Positions 52,801-62,818 are shown, counted from the stretch's first letter. The stretch is DNA of 64,000 nucleotides from Ignavibacteria bacterium (GCA_019912545.1 JAIOIK010000143.1:31830-95829); one strand, 5' to 3'. Numbers and translations are program-made. The notes: a model not told the origin generated them from the sequence alone.

Positions 52801-54873
52801 TCAAAAATTAAACTCATAACTTACTTTAAAATATCTTCCTGTATTTTCAAGGCGGTCTCCGAATAAATTCAGCACCAGATATACATTGCTTCCCCCAAAG
52901 AACTGGTATTGTACCATAGTATTCCACAAAGCACGTCTTAAATAAGTATCCCTCTGGAAATAGGTTCTTAAAAACAGTTTGTCGAGTATTTTGTAATCCA
53001 GTTTCAAACTATATATTGTTCGTTTCACATCCGGTTCCTGTACGTAATTAATATTTCCAACCAGTCTCAGCTTGCCCAGAAACGAAAGATCTATACTGGC
53101 ATACGGATTCAACAGATAGTGGCCAAAATATTTGCCGCCATAAAACCCTCCGGATATCGAATGGCTGCCATAGACTACCTTGAAATTATTATCTGAAAGG
53201 ATATTGGAATGCGTTATCCTCTCATCAAATTCATTCACATCATTAGGCCTGTCATAGCTGATGTTATGAAAGAAACTAAGCCACCCGGTAACCTTGTAGA
53301 AAAGATTAACATTTGCCCCATTTTGATAGTTAAACCCATCTGAAAGCCTGTGAGCGCGGTAGTAACCGCCGCTGATATTGATAGTTGGGAAATATTTTGA
53401 ATTCTTAATAAACTCATACCCGCCGCTGGCGCTGATCTCATCGTAATCATTTCCGTAATTATTAAACAAAGTAGTTGCCTGAAAATTAGAATCATACCTC
53501 GCATAATACGCATCCATATAAGGGCCGCCATTACTGTTTTGCTCAAAGAATAAGTACGCATTGTATAAATTCGCAGTTGTGCTATCATTATTGAAGCTTT
53601 TTGCAAATTGCGGTATAAACCAGAACCTTGAAGGCAGTTTTATCCTGGCATCAACATTCACTACGGTTTCTTTGAAATTGTTCAATGTATCACGGGTGTG
53701 AACAACAAGGCCGCCTATGTTAAAATTTGTGAAATTAAATTTTGGCCTGACCGCGATAAATTTCTTTTTAGATCCGGGAGCGAACTGAGTGGTGTCTTCC
53801 TGTACATAAACTGCGCCAAGCTTAAATTTATCGCTTCTGTATGTGTAGTTAAAGCCGTATTCAATATTCTGAATGGCTCTTGTGTAAAATAGATTTATCG
53901 GAGTGCTGAACAGGTCAAGATCCTTACTGAAAAACGGCCTCTTTTCAGATAGAAAAATAGCCCTTCCATAGAACGAAAACCTGAAGGGGTCCGCTTCTAA
54001 TGTTGATTCATCCGTATGGAAAGTGCTTTTTAGCTTATGTTTATCAAGGCTTACTGCAAACTCGCCTCCGTACCTGAAATCACCCTTAACGCCATTAAAC
54101 TTGTTTGCCATAACATACGGCGTTAAATTAAACCGAAGATTTAGTTTTTCATCAAACGGAGTGGCAAGATCAAACTTGTGCAGGTTCTTCAGGTTAAGAA
54201 GTTCGCTGTTTGGAGAAAGTGAATACCAAAAGTAGTTGTTATCCGGCGTGTATGAAAATAACTGCAGATCAATACCTATTTGTTTTTTGTTCTTGTTTTG
54301 GATCCTGTCAACAGGTATCTTTATTTCAAGCTCAACATAACCGGGCTGGCCTTCTTTAGGTTCGCGGACTATTTTAGATTTGTTCTCCCATTGCCAGTCC
54401 CATTCATATGACTGATTTCTCTGGTTATATACAATTGCATCACGCTGGTTATCCAGAAAACTAACTACAAAAATGTAGCCGTTTTGTCCTTTGTTTTCAA
54501 GGTCAAGTACTATAAAGAATTCATTCTCCTCATCTGTGCTTCTATCCCTTGTCAGTGATTGCCTTATGATCTTTCCCCTGGGCCAGTACTTTATAGCAAT
54601 GTTGATGGCATCTTTGGTTTGCTTGATCATAGCAATAGTGCTGTCGTAATCTTTTGAATCACTCCTGGGTATCATCATATGGAAATCAGTAAATATCCTT
54701 GCATCCTTCCATTCACTTTCTTTTATAATGCCATCAACTTTAAGAGTGGCTGCCTCATCCAATACTTTCTTACCGGTCATACCTTTATCGTTGCCGGCTA
54801 CTTCACTATCGGTTTGAGCAATGGATTGGATAGTTATTGCTATCAGAGCTATTATCAGGAGAGTAATTTTCAT
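52801..54873 (-). CDS. outer-membrane protein with CBM9-like domain (DUF5916 type)
   Basis: 690 residues. Signal peptide about 1-19; a CBM9/DOMON-like beta-sandwich about 35-230 (KVDGIIKESEWKDA, LDLENKGQNGYIFVVSF in parts); then about 450 residues of alternating amphipathic strands ending in SYEFNF, the terminal phenylalanine typical of outer-membrane barrels. Similar proteins are widespread in Bacteroidota without a defined role. No T9SS domain, as expected for a barrel. Confidence 0.8.
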   Translation of the reverse strand: MKITLLIIALIAITIQSIAQTDSEVAGNDKGMTGKKVLDEAATLKVDGIIKESEWKDARIFTDFHMMIPRSDSKDYDSTIAMIKQTKDAINIAIKYWPRGKIIRQSLTRDRSTDEENEFFIVLDLENKGQNGYIFVVSFLDNQRDAIVYNQRNQSYEWDWQWENKSKIVREPKEGQPGYVELEIKIPVDRIQNKNKKQIGIDLQLFSYTPDNNYFWYSLSPNSELLNLKNLHKFDLATPFDEKLNLRFNLTPYVMANKFNGVKGDFRYGGEFAVSLDKHKLKSTFHTDESTLEADPFRFSFYGRAIFLSEKRPFFSKDLDLFSTPINLFYTRAIQNIEYGFNYTYRSDKFKLGAVYVQEDTTQFAPGSKKKFIAVRPKFNFTNFNIGGLVVHTRDTLNNFKETVVNVDARIKLPSRFWFIPQFAKSFNNDSTTANLYNAYLFFEQNSNGGPYMDAYYARYDSNFQATTLFNNYGNDYDEISASGGYEFIKNSKYFPTINISGGYYRAHRLSDGFNYQNGANVNLFYKVTGWLSFFHNISYDRPNDVNEFDERITHSNILSDNNFKVVYGSHSISGGFYGGKYFGHYLLNPYASIDLSFLGKLRLVGNINYVQEPDVKRTIYSLKLDYKILDKLFLRTYFQRDTYLRRALWNTMVQYQFFGGSNVYLVLNLFGDRLENTGRYFKVSYEFNF

Positions 54874-54933
54874 TCGATAAATTAAACTTTTTTTAAGTTA
54901 TATACTTATTTAATATTGCTAATTTATAGAAAA

Positions 54934-55080
54934 AGAGCTTGTGCGATGCCTGCCTCTAAAAATTCCGCCTATGGGTCAAGTATAGGTAACAATTTTAGAG
55001 ACAGACGGCAGCCTACTTTTAACTAAACCGCCTTCACGCTTGAGCCCTCAAAACAAGCGTCGCCCAATCGCACTGCTCTT
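54934..55080 (+). ncRNA. candidate structured RNA, copy 1 of a tandem pair
   Basis: gtgcgat (54941-54947) closes with atcgcac (55067-55073), extended outside by agagc/gctct. Inside are a long hairpin (ctctaaaa with 54993-55000, apical cctat/atagg), a short hairpin around cctacttttaactaaa, and acgcttg/caagcgt (55035-55059). The 3' half is nearly identical to copy 2, and changed positions are compensated. A weak box TAATATTG lies at 54911 and T-rich sequence follows. Strand is inferred; the reverse is possible because both flanks can look like terminators. No known RNA family recognised. Confidence 0.6.
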
Positions 55081-55222
55081 ATTTCTTTTCCAGAAGGAGA
55101 AAATCCGCAGTTAGTAAATCAAGTACGAATTTTTAATTATGATGTCGAATAACCCGGAATGGTTTAATTTTACACTGGATATTAAGGATTTTTTTTTGTT
55201 TTGGATAAGGGCTGTAAAAATA

Positions 55223-55356
55223 AAAATGTGCGATACCTGCCCCTGAAACTTACCTGTGAAGAATGATAAATTCAGAGGCAGGCAGCAGCCTACTTTTAAC
55301 TAAACTGCTTGCACGCCTGAGCCCTCACAACAGGCGTCGCCTTATCGCACTTTTTT
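55223..55356 (+). ncRNA. candidate structured RNA, copy 2 of a tandem pair
   Basis: gtgcgata (55228-55235) closes with tatcgcac (55343-55350), directly followed by six T. Inside: cctgcc-c-ctgaa with ttcag-a-ggcagg (55236-55282), agcag/ctgct around cctacttttaactaaa, and acgcctg/caggcgt (55313-55337). Against copy 1 the last helix shows U-A replaced by C-G, and the middle helix G-C replaced by A-U, which supports a conserved RNA fold. The 142 bases between the copies hold nothing else recognisable. Confidence 0.65.
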
Positions 55357-55627
55357 ATAAAATTTTCGGGCTTTCCCCCCTGCAGAACCTCTAAAATCAA
55401 GTTTCCATTGCCTCGGAATAAGCCTGCTTATATATTTGACTATTTTAAAGATCAAGTGTGACGACAGCTAAAAATACATAAGCGCTTATATAACAAGATA
55501 TATATAAGTCTTAGTCCGGTCAAATCATAAAACAGCATAATCTTAGTTTCCTATTATATGTATTTTTAAGAATATTTCAATTATATTAAGAAAATCTTAA
55601 AAAAATATTCCAAACCCATAGTATGCT
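55357..55627. other. AT-rich leader region without a gene
   Basis: No convincing coding frame, hairpin or promoter box stands out before the helical protein gene, apart from AT-rich stretches near 55480-55515 and 55550-55600. Confidence 0.4.
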
Positions 55628-57157
55628 ATGAAGCAAAATGAAGAGCTTTATGTACTTATTAAATCTCTGAAGAAGAGCGAAAAGAGATACTTCAAGCTGC
55701 ATTCGGGGTTACAAGCAGGAAACAAAAACTATCTCAGACTTTTTGACGAAATTTCTGCGCAAGCTGAAAAAGGGTCAAAATATGACGAAAAGATCATCAA
55801 GCAGAAATTCAAAAACGAAATTTTTGTAAAACAGCTTACTTTTACAAAAAACTACCTTGCAGAGATGATATTCAAAAGTCTGGCAATGTATTACAGCGGC
55901 AGTTCAGTTGATTTTTTGATCTCGCAGCAGATCACAAAGGCGAGAATACTTTATAATAAAGCGCTGTATAAATACTTCTTCAAAGTTACAGGATCAATCA
56001 AGAAAACCTGTATGGAGTATGAACGATTTTCGTTTTACCTCCAGGTGCTTGAAATGGAAAAAGTTGTGATCATCAAAAAGATCTATCCGGATAAAGATGA
56101 GACTGATGTGCTGGATGAAGAAATTAAGATCCTGAATATGATCCGAAATATTACCGAGTATAATTTCATAATATCTCAGCTTGCGAGCCTTTACAGAAAA
56201 AAGGGGAGATTCAGGGAAGAATCGCAGGCCGAGCTTCTTGAGAAGATCAATGAAAGATACATAATGATATCCGAAGACAAGGCGCTATCAGATATTGCCA
56301 GAGAGAGATATTACTTCATACTTCAGCTTCTGGCAGATCTTCAGGGTAATAATAAGCAGATATATACATATGCTGTTAAGCGGTTTGAAATAATTAACAA
56401 TAATCCAAAGCCATTCAAAGATCAAAGTTTTAATTATTGGCAGGATATCATCATGTACATACTTCTCCACCTGCTGAAAAGTAACGATCTAGACTTGTTT
56501 GATAAATACATGAAAATGCTGAGGGAGCACACCGGTAAAACTGAAGCCGAGCAGATAAACCTTTTCCTTATAGAAAGCCTGTTTACATTGTTACAGCTTA
56601 ATAATATTACTCAGATCAGCGAAATAAACACAAAGGTAATCTCAATATTAAATGAGTTGAACAAAAATGAAGGAAAAATTGATTCTAATTTTGAGATACT
56701 TATTTACAACTCCATTGTCAAAGTATACTTCAAAAAAAACATGTTTACTGAGGCCAATAAATACATTAACATACTTCTAAATCACCCGCAGATCAGCGTT
56801 AGGGAAGATGTTGAGCTTTATGCCAAGATCATAAATCTTATAATTCATTTAGAGCTTGGAAATATTGACCTCCTGGAATACCTCATCAAATCAACGTACA
56901 GGTATTTAAGAAACAGGAATAATGTTTACAGGTTCGAAACAATATTAATGAAATTTCTAAGAAAGCTTCCGGGCATTGTAACTAACAGCCAGTTCATCGA
57001 ACTTCTGGAACTTGCAAAAAGAGATATCAATCAGCTTAAAAATGATCCTTTTGAAAAGAACGCAGTGGTTCAGTTCGATTTTTCGACATGGATAGACAGG
57101 AAGATAGCTTCATTACAGCTTGATGGCAGAAATTCAAAGAAACCAATTTATGTTTGA
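55628..57157 (+). CDS. large alpha-helical protein, paralogue A
   Basis: 509 residues, helical throughout with TPR-like spacing and no signal peptide. The N-terminus SEKRYFKLHSG, KNYLRLFDEI and FVKQLTFTKNYL matches the protein encoded at 59239 closely, and the C-termini are also alike (LRKLPGIVTN; FSTWIDRKIASLQ). Function unknown. It follows the tandem RNA pair and is convergent with the VCBS-repeat gene. Confidence 0.7.
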   Translation: MKQNEELYVLIKSLKKSEKRYFKLHSGLQAGNKNYLRLFDEISAQAEKGSKYDEKIIKQKFKNEIFVKQLTFTKNYLAEMIFKSLAMYYSGSSVDFLISQQITKARILYNKALYKYFFKVTGSIKKTCMEYERFSFYLQVLEMEKVVIIKKIYPDKDETDVLDEEIKILNMIRNITEYNFIISQLASLYRKKGRFREESQAELLEKINERYIMISEDKALSDIARERYYFILQLLADLQGNNKQIYTYAVKRFEIINNNPKPFKDQSFNYWQDIIMYILLHLLKSNDLDLFDKYMKMLREHTGKTEAEQINLFLIESLFTLLQLNNITQISEINTKVISILNELNKNEGKIDSNFEILIYNSIVKVYFKKNMFTEANKYINILLNHPQISVREDVELYAKIINLIIHLELGNIDLLEYLIKSTYRYLRNRNNVYRFETILMKFLRKLPGIVTNSQFIELLELAKRDINQLKNDPFEKNAVVQFDFSTWIDRKIASLQLDGRNSKKPIYV

Positions 57158-57280
57158 TACCGATAAATTAGTTTTCCTTTTGAACAGATCTAACACTGAA
57201 ACTGAAAAGATCACGGAGAGTCATTTAAAGAACGTTCTTTTACTTTCTTAATTCTTTCCCGGGTTTCATAAATTACCAGG

Positions 57281-59077
57281 TTATTTGATTAACATCATCT
57301 TTTTGTCAACTCTATTGTTACTTGATATCAAACTGTAGAAATATACACCGCTTGATAGATTCCCACCATTGAAGCTGTATGAGTAAGATCCGGCTTTCAG
57401 TTCTTTGGAAACAAGCGTTTTCAATTCTCTTCCGCGCAGATCGTAAACTTTCAACAAAACAAAGCCGGTCTGGTTTATATCAAATTCTATTTTCGTGCTG
57501 GGGTTAAAAGGATTCGGATAATTTTGTTTCAAATCGAATCCTTCCGGTACTTCCGTTCCATTCTGATTCAGCCCTATTATGCCGGTATTTTCATCGATTG
57601 AGATCTTATGGTTTGGAGCAATTCCAGTGAATACTTGAGTTGTGCTCGAAGGCCACTCAACTCTTATGGTATCAACTACAATACTGTTACCAAGCCCGAA
57701 ATGGAGGTCTAGATTCTCGCCGCAATAGCCGGATTGTCCCTCAACTGCGCGCGAAAGCCATACAGGGTTACCGTTGATTACTGCCCGTATCCTGACTTTG
57801 GCTCCAATACCCGATTTATTTGATGGATTACCCTGCAATTTAATTTCAAGCCAGCTATTAGCATTTCCGTTGTTCAGAAAAGCTGCATTATTCTCATTCT
57901 CACTGTAAGTTTTTGCTACAAATATATCGAGGTCGCCGTCGGTATCCCAATCGCCCCACGCAAATCCGTATGAATAACCTCCGTCATTTACAATATCACC
58001 CGTAGTTATCTTTTCAAACGAGGCAGTTCCTGTTTCCATCAGCCGGTTTTTGTACAGTTTATTGTTTAAGGGTGCATTTGGAGTAGTGTAAGCCTGAGTT
58101 ACAAACATATCTAGATCGCCATCATTATCGTAATCTCCCCATCCCGATACAGCATGTCTTCCTGTCTCATTTACCATGGTATCGTTAAGTATCTTTGTAA
58201 AAGTGAAATTTCCGTCATTTCTGAATAATGCATTTTTTGCATTCCAGTTGGCCAAAAAAACGTCAAAATCCCCGTCATTATCATAATCACCCCAGCTTGA
58301 GCTCCATGTTTCACCCGCATTCATAACAGGCGGAATTCCCGACACCTTAGTAAAGTAACCGCCGCCGTTATTTATATACATCATTTCATCCTGTGCGCCT
58401 TCAGTTGTCACGAACAGGTCCATATCTCTATCGCCGTCAATATCTACCCAGTTGACGCATCTGGATGGTTTATTAACGTCAAGATAAATTGCACCGGAAT
58501 CAATTCTTGTGAAATTGCCGCTGCCCGTATTTTTATAAAGCCTGTTACGGTATGTGCCAATGCCATCGCTGTTAGTGACAAAAATATCAACCAGCCCGTC
58601 ATTATCGTAATCACCCCAAGAACAGGTTTCGGAAAACCCCCTGTCGGTAACGATGGGGCTTGAGGAGAGGAAAGTGAATAAACCTGCTCCTTCGTTTTTA
58701 AACAGAATGCCGGTTGAGTCATACCACGTAATTGCTGCTAGATCAGCATCACCGTCATTATCAAAATCAGCCCAGCTGCTTCCATCGAAGGGAAGGCTAT
58801 CGTTTACCGGCCCTGCACCAAGAACCCTTGAAAATATTCCGCCCGTATTATTATATAAAAAACAATACTGGCCGTATCTTTTACCGTTTGTAACGTATAG
58901 ATCCAGGTCGCCGTCATTATCGTAATCAATAAAATTAACAGACCTTGAAGCGCCGCCATCATTTACAAAAGCTCCTGTAGTTATCTTTGTAAAAGTTTGA
59001 GAATTTGAAAAGCCGCTTAATAAAAATGTGAAAATTACAAATTGAGGGACATTCAATAACAGAGAGTATTTTTTCAT
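57281..59077 (-). CDS. secreted VCBS/FG-GAP repeat protein with ASPIC/UnbV and T9SS sorting domains
   Basis: 598 residues from MKKYSLL; the frame is open 18 codons upstream but only this start gives a normal signal peptide (about 1-27). Seven repeats with calcium-loop motifs such as DYDNDGDLDLYV form a beta-propeller (about 40-400), followed by an ASPIC/UnbV module (GIGAKVRIRA, GLGNSIVVDTIRVEWP) and a type A T9SS domain with QNYPNPFNP ending KMMLIK. Likely a surface or secreted binding protein. It lies between two paralogous helical genes. Confidence 0.9.
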   Translation of the reverse strand: MKKYSLLLNVPQFVIFTFLLSGFSNSQTFTKITTGAFVNDGGASRSVNFIDYDNDGDLDLYVTNGKRYGQYCFLYNNTGGIFSRVLGAGPVNDSLPFDGSSWADFDNDGDADLAAITWYDSTGILFKNEGAGLFTFLSSSPIVTDRGFSETCSWGDYDNDGLVDIFVTNSDGIGTYRNRLYKNTGSGNFTRIDSGAIYLDVNKPSRCVNWVDIDGDRDMDLFVTTEGAQDEMMYINNGGGYFTKVSGIPPVMNAGETWSSSWGDYDNDGDFDVFLANWNAKNALFRNDGNFTFTKILNDTMVNETGRHAVSGWGDYDNDGDLDMFVTQAYTTPNAPLNNKLYKNRLMETGTASFEKITTGDIVNDGGYSYGFAWGDWDTDGDLDIFVAKTYSENENNAAFLNNGNANSWLEIKLQGNPSNKSGIGAKVRIRAVINGNPVWLSRAVEGQSGYCGENLDLHFGLGNSIVVDTIRVEWPSSTTQVFTGIAPNHKISIDENTGIIGLNQNGTEVPEGFDLKQNYPNPFNPSTKIEFDINQTGFVLLKVYDLRGRELKTLVSKELKAGSYSYSFNGGNLSSGVYFYSLISSNNRVDKKMMLIK

Positions 59078-59238
59078 TAATTTTTTTATTTTTTCAATGA
59101 CTAATATATCCAAAACGAACATCAGACTCAAAAGCAGAATTGTAGTATAGATTAGGTTTTCAATTACTTTGATTATTGATTCTTATTTGATTATTTTGAG
59201 TTTAATGCAATTTTTTATAATATTTAAATTGGATTTCC

Positions 59239-60720
59239 ATGAAGCGAAATAGTGACCTGTTTGATCTTATCAAATCAATGGACAAAAATGAGAAGAGATA
59301 CTTCAGGCTTTCTTCAGAAGTGCTATCAGGCAGCAAGAATTACATTGAGTTGTTTGATGCAATTGAATGCCAGAAAACATATGACGAAAATGCGATCAAA
59401 AGTAAGTATAAAGCCCGAAAATTCGTGAAGCAGTTTGCTTACACCAAAAATTACCTGTATGGATTGATCATAAACAGTATGGCAAGTTACAGGAAGAATT
59501 CATCAATTGACTACAGGCTTCACACAATGATTATGCAATGCAAAATTCTGTTTTCAAAAGCGCTGTTCGGCCAGTACTTCCGGTCAATAGAAGCCGCTAA
59601 AAAATTAGCGCTGAAGTATGAGCGGTTTGGGTACTATTTGCAGGTGCTTGATATGGAAAAGATCATTATCAGGAAACAGGAAATACAGACATTAAAATCA
59701 GCGCAGATATATGAAGAAGCCATAAGCGCACTGGAAAAATTCAGGAATATATTTGACTATTCGAAAGTATCAAGCAGGCTGATGAATATTTACAGAACAA
59801 GCGGCAGCAGAAGATCCGAAAAACAGGAAGAGTTCCTGGACAGTATTCTATCTGAACCGATCATGAAAAATGTTGATGAGGCTAAAAGTGAAAGAGGCAA
59901 AGAAGTTTACTACCGTTTAATGGGAATGATCAGCGATATAAAGACTGATTACAAAAAAGCTGTGAGTGAAACGGAAAAAAGACTGCAAATTGTAAATAGT
60001 ACTCCGGAACCATTCGAAGACTTTATCATAAACTATGCTGGCGATGCCCTGTACTCATTGTTTGAAGCAAGCATGAAGCTAAACAGGCACTCTGAGGCGG
60101 AAGAATACCTGAGGCAGATAGAAGAGAACGCTTCATTTGATAAAGGCTCCCATGCTGATTTTCGAATAACAAGCCTGTTTGCAAGATTCAGTATTTTAAT
60201 GAAGAAAGGAGATTACCACAAAGCAGGCCGGTTGATCAGTGAACTTGAAAGCACTCTGAAACGATACGAAAATAAGCTGCTTCTGGATACTGAAATTTCG
60301 ATCCTGTTTGGTATTGTAAAATGCCGGCTGCTCGAAAAAAAATACTCCGCAGCTCTGAAGGCCGCAAACAATCTTGTTCTGCACCCTTTACTGTATGTAA
60401 GGGCTGATTATGAAAGTTACCTGAGAGTGATCATACTCATAATACATTTTGAAATGAAGAATTACTCACTCTTAAAATATCTGATCATTTCCTCTTACCG
60501 CTTTTTATATAAAAGAGAAAAACTTTATAAACTGGAATCATACATACTTGAATTCATCAGAAAGCTGCCTGAGGTCAAAACTGATGACGACCTTAATTTT
60601 ATGTTCATAAAGTTCAGGAAGCGGATTGAAGTGCTGAAGGAAGACAAATATGAAAAAAATGCCTTTGAATATTTTGATTTTCTTGATTGGGTTGAGAGCA
60701 AATTAGGAGTTACGGCTTAA
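59239..60720 (+). CDS. large alpha-helical protein, paralogue B
   Basis: 493 residues, TPR-like helices, no signal peptide. It aligns with the protein at 55628 along its length (NEKRYFRLSSE, KNYIELFDAI, FVKQFAYTKNYLYG; C-terminal IRKLPEVKTDDD and FDFLDWVESKLG). It is divergent from the VCBS-repeat gene, with 161 bases between starts, so the two may share control. Function unknown. Confidence 0.7.
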   Translation: MKRNSDLFDLIKSMDKNEKRYFRLSSEVLSGSKNYIELFDAIECQKTYDENAIKSKYKARKFVKQFAYTKNYLYGLIINSMASYRKNSSIDYRLHTMIMQCKILFSKALFGQYFRSIEAAKKLALKYERFGYYLQVLDMEKIIIRKQEIQTLKSAQIYEEAISALEKFRNIFDYSKVSSRLMNIYRTSGSRRSEKQEEFLDSILSEPIMKNVDEAKSERGKEVYYRLMGMISDIKTDYKKAVSETEKRLQIVNSTPEPFEDFIINYAGDALYSLFEASMKLNRHSEAEEYLRQIEENASFDKGSHADFRITSLFARFSILMKKGDYHKAGRLISELESTLKRYENKLLLDTEISILFGIVKCRLLEKKYSAALKAANNLVLHPLLYVRADYESYLRVIILIIHFEMKNYSLLKYLIISSYRFLYKREKLYKLESYILEFIRKLPEVKTDDDLNFMFIKFRKRIEVLKEDKYEKNAFEYFDFLDWVESKLGVTA

Positions 60721-60866
60721 GTACTATTGCAAGTTCGCACTGTTTCACTCGATTTATACCGAAATTTTCAATAAATGATTAGATTTTACATCTATTGTGA
60801 AAATTACTAATGAATTTAGTGTATTAATGTACTGAAAAATTCATAATATATGTAGCTTAAAATCAG

Positions 60867-60874
60867 TAAATTTG
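60867..60874 (+). promoter_or_regulatory. mtaB promoter box
   Basis: TAAATTTG, a perfect TAnnTTTG, ends five bases before the ATG, predicting a leaderless or nearly leaderless mRNA. No clear -33 element is seen. Confidence 0.45.
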
Positions 60875-60879
60875 CACCA

Positions 60880-62193
60880 ATGCAAAAATCAGTGTCTCTA
60901 CATACACTTGGCTGTAAATTGAATTATTCAGAAACTTCCACTATAGCGGGCAAGTTTTCTGAAAGTGGATTTGCCATGAAACCCTATGGTGAATCGTCCG
61001 ATATATTTGTGCTAAATACATGTTCTGTAACAGATAATGCAGATAAAGAGTGCCGTCAGATAATCAGAAGCGTTCTTAACAAAAACCCTGATACATATAT
61101 AATAGTAACCGGTTGTTATGCACAGCTCCGGCCAAACGAAATTGCAGAAATTCACGGTGTTGATCTTGTCCTTGGCGCAAATGAGAAATTCAAACTTTTC
61201 GATTACGTGAACAATTTTGAAAAGAAAGACCTTTCTTGTGTATTTACCTCTCCAATAAGCGAAGTAACTGATTTTGATTATGCTTACTCATCCGATATTG
61301 ATTCCCGCACACGCGCTTTTCTTAAGATCCAGGATGGGTGTGATTATAATTGTTCTTTCTGTACTATTCCGCTTGCAAGAGGGAAATCGCGCAGCCTGGG
61401 GATAGATAAAGTAATTGATAATGCAAAAAAACTTATTGATACCGGTTATAAAGAAATAGTTTTGACAGGAGTAAATACAGGCGACTATAATTACAGGACG
61501 GATACCGGAAACAGAGATTACAGATTGATGGATGTATTGCTTGAACTTGAGAAGCTTAATATTCCAAGGATCAGAATAAGCTCCATTGAACCAAATCTGC
61601 TGACCGATGAGATTATCCAGTTGGTAAAGTCTTCAAATAGTATTTGCCGTCATTTCCATATACCGCTTCAAAGCGGAGACCCGGAAATACTTAAACTGAT
61701 GAGAAGAAGATACAGCAGAGATCAATACGAGGACCTGATATATAAGCTTAATTCAGAAATTCCGGGAGTTGGGATCGGGATCGACGTCATAACCGGATTT
61801 CCTCAGGAAACCGAAGAAAAGTTCATGAATACTGTTAAATTTCTGGAGCCACTTCCGGCAAGTTATTTGCATATATTTACTTATTCCGAAAGAAAAAATA
61901 CTTTCGCCGTTACTCTTCCGGGAAGAGTTGATGCAGGCAGCCGCAGAGAAAGAAGCGGAATCTTAAGAGAAATCTCGAATAAGAAGCGTCTTGCATTTTA
62001 CAGGAAGAATGTTGACAAAACCCATAAAGTATTGTTTGAAACTGTTAAGGAAGATGATTTTATTTATGGATTCAGTGAAAACTATATCAAGACAAGGGTC
62101 AAAGCAGGACATAAACTTGAAAATACTATACTTAATGTTAGAATATCATCTGCGGATACATTTAATTTTACAGAAGGAAGTATAGCAGCATAA
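60880..62193 (+). CDS. mtaB: tRNA t6A37 methylthiotransferase MtaB
   Basis: 437 residues. A radical-SAM enzyme that converts t6A37 to ms2t6A37 in tRNAs reading ANN codons. The N-terminal UPF0004 domain has the three cluster cysteines (TLGCKLN, NTCSVTD, TGCYAQ); the radical-SAM motif CDYNCSFC lies near residues 153-160; a TRAM-like region ends it. NTCSVTDNADKE is characteristic of MtaB rather than MiaB. Its stop overlaps sixA (TAATG). Confidence 0.95.
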   Translation: MQKSVSLHTLGCKLNYSETSTIAGKFSESGFAMKPYGESSDIFVLNTCSVTDNADKECRQIIRSVLNKNPDTYIIVTGCYAQLRPNEIAEIHGVDLVLGANEKFKLFDYVNNFEKKDLSCVFTSPISEVTDFDYAYSSDIDSRTRAFLKIQDGCDYNCSFCTIPLARGKSRSLGIDKVIDNAKKLIDTGYKEIVLTGVNTGDYNYRTDTGNRDYRLMDVLLELEKLNIPRIRISSIEPNLLTDEIIQLVKSSNSICRHFHIPLQSGDPEILKLMRRRYSRDQYEDLIYKLNSEIPGVGIGIDVITGFPQETEEKFMNTVKFLEPLPASYLHIFTYSERKNTFAVTLPGRVDAGSRRERSGILREISNKKRLAFYRKNVDKTHKVLFETVKEDDFIYGFSENYIKTRVKAGHKLENTILNVRISSADTFNFTEGSIAA

Positions 62194-62702
62194 TGGATCT
62201 ATATATTATCAGACACGGAGTTGCAGCAGATATTGGAAGCGAGGTTTCGGATGAAGGGCAGCGCTACCTTTCGATACACGGCCGTAATCACTGCAAGATA
62301 GTAGCTCAGCGTCTGAAAGATATGAACGTAAAATTCGACGCAATCTTAACCAGTCCGCTTGTCAGAGCTGTCCAAACAGCAGAGTTATTCGGGTCTGTTC
62401 TAAGATTTGATGATGAAATTAAGACAGCAGTAGAGCTGATTGGAGGGCATAGTTTCAGCCGCTTTGTTCAAATGGTCAATAGAAACTCGCACTATGAAAG
62501 CATTGGTATTTTCGGTCATGCGCCGGATGTAAATTCATACTCTCTTAATCTCATCAGGGGCAGTAATCCAAGCGGAGTGCAAATGAATTTTAAGAATGCC
62601 AGTGTTTGTAAAATAGAATATGATCCTTCTAATGAAACCGGTAAATTCAAATGGTTCCTGAATTCAGAAAACATGAAGCTTATCGAGCACCAACATGCAT
62701 AA
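62193..62702 (+). CDS. sixA: SixA-type phosphohistidine phosphatase
   Basis: 169 residues of the histidine phosphatase family; it removes phosphate from phosphohistidine proteins. RHG (Arg7, His8) at the N-terminus, TSPLVRAVQTAELF and the second histidine in GHAPDV are in place. It overlaps mtaB by one base and is followed by a terminator, so the pair is an operon. Confidence 0.9.
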   Translation: MDLYIIRHGVAADIGSEVSDEGQRYLSIHGRNHCKIVAQRLKDMNVKFDAILTSPLVRAVQTAELFGSVLRFDDEIKTAVELIGGHSFSRFVQMVNRNSHYESIGIFGHAPDVNSYSLNLIRGSNPSGVQMNFKNASVCKIEYDPSNETGKFKWFLNSENMKLIEHQHA

Positions 62703-62770
62703 CATATTTCATTCACTTTTGTTCATTTCGCAGCGGCCTTGCTTTACAATATTGTTACTAAAAGAAAATA

Positions 62771-62795
62771 TAAAGGCAGATTTGATCTGCCTTTA
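62771..62795. terminator. bidirectional terminator
   Basis: taaaggcagat and its exact complement with a 3-base loop lie between the convergent sixA and T9SS-protein genes; A-rich on the left and T-rich on the right arm ends. Confidence 0.7.
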
Positions 62796-62818
62796 TGCAA
62801 TTGGACTGCGCAACAGAT

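Noticed and set aside
55138-55245. Short ORF between the tandem RNAs
   Set aside because: About 35 codons running into the second RNA, with no ribosome site or recognisable sequence.
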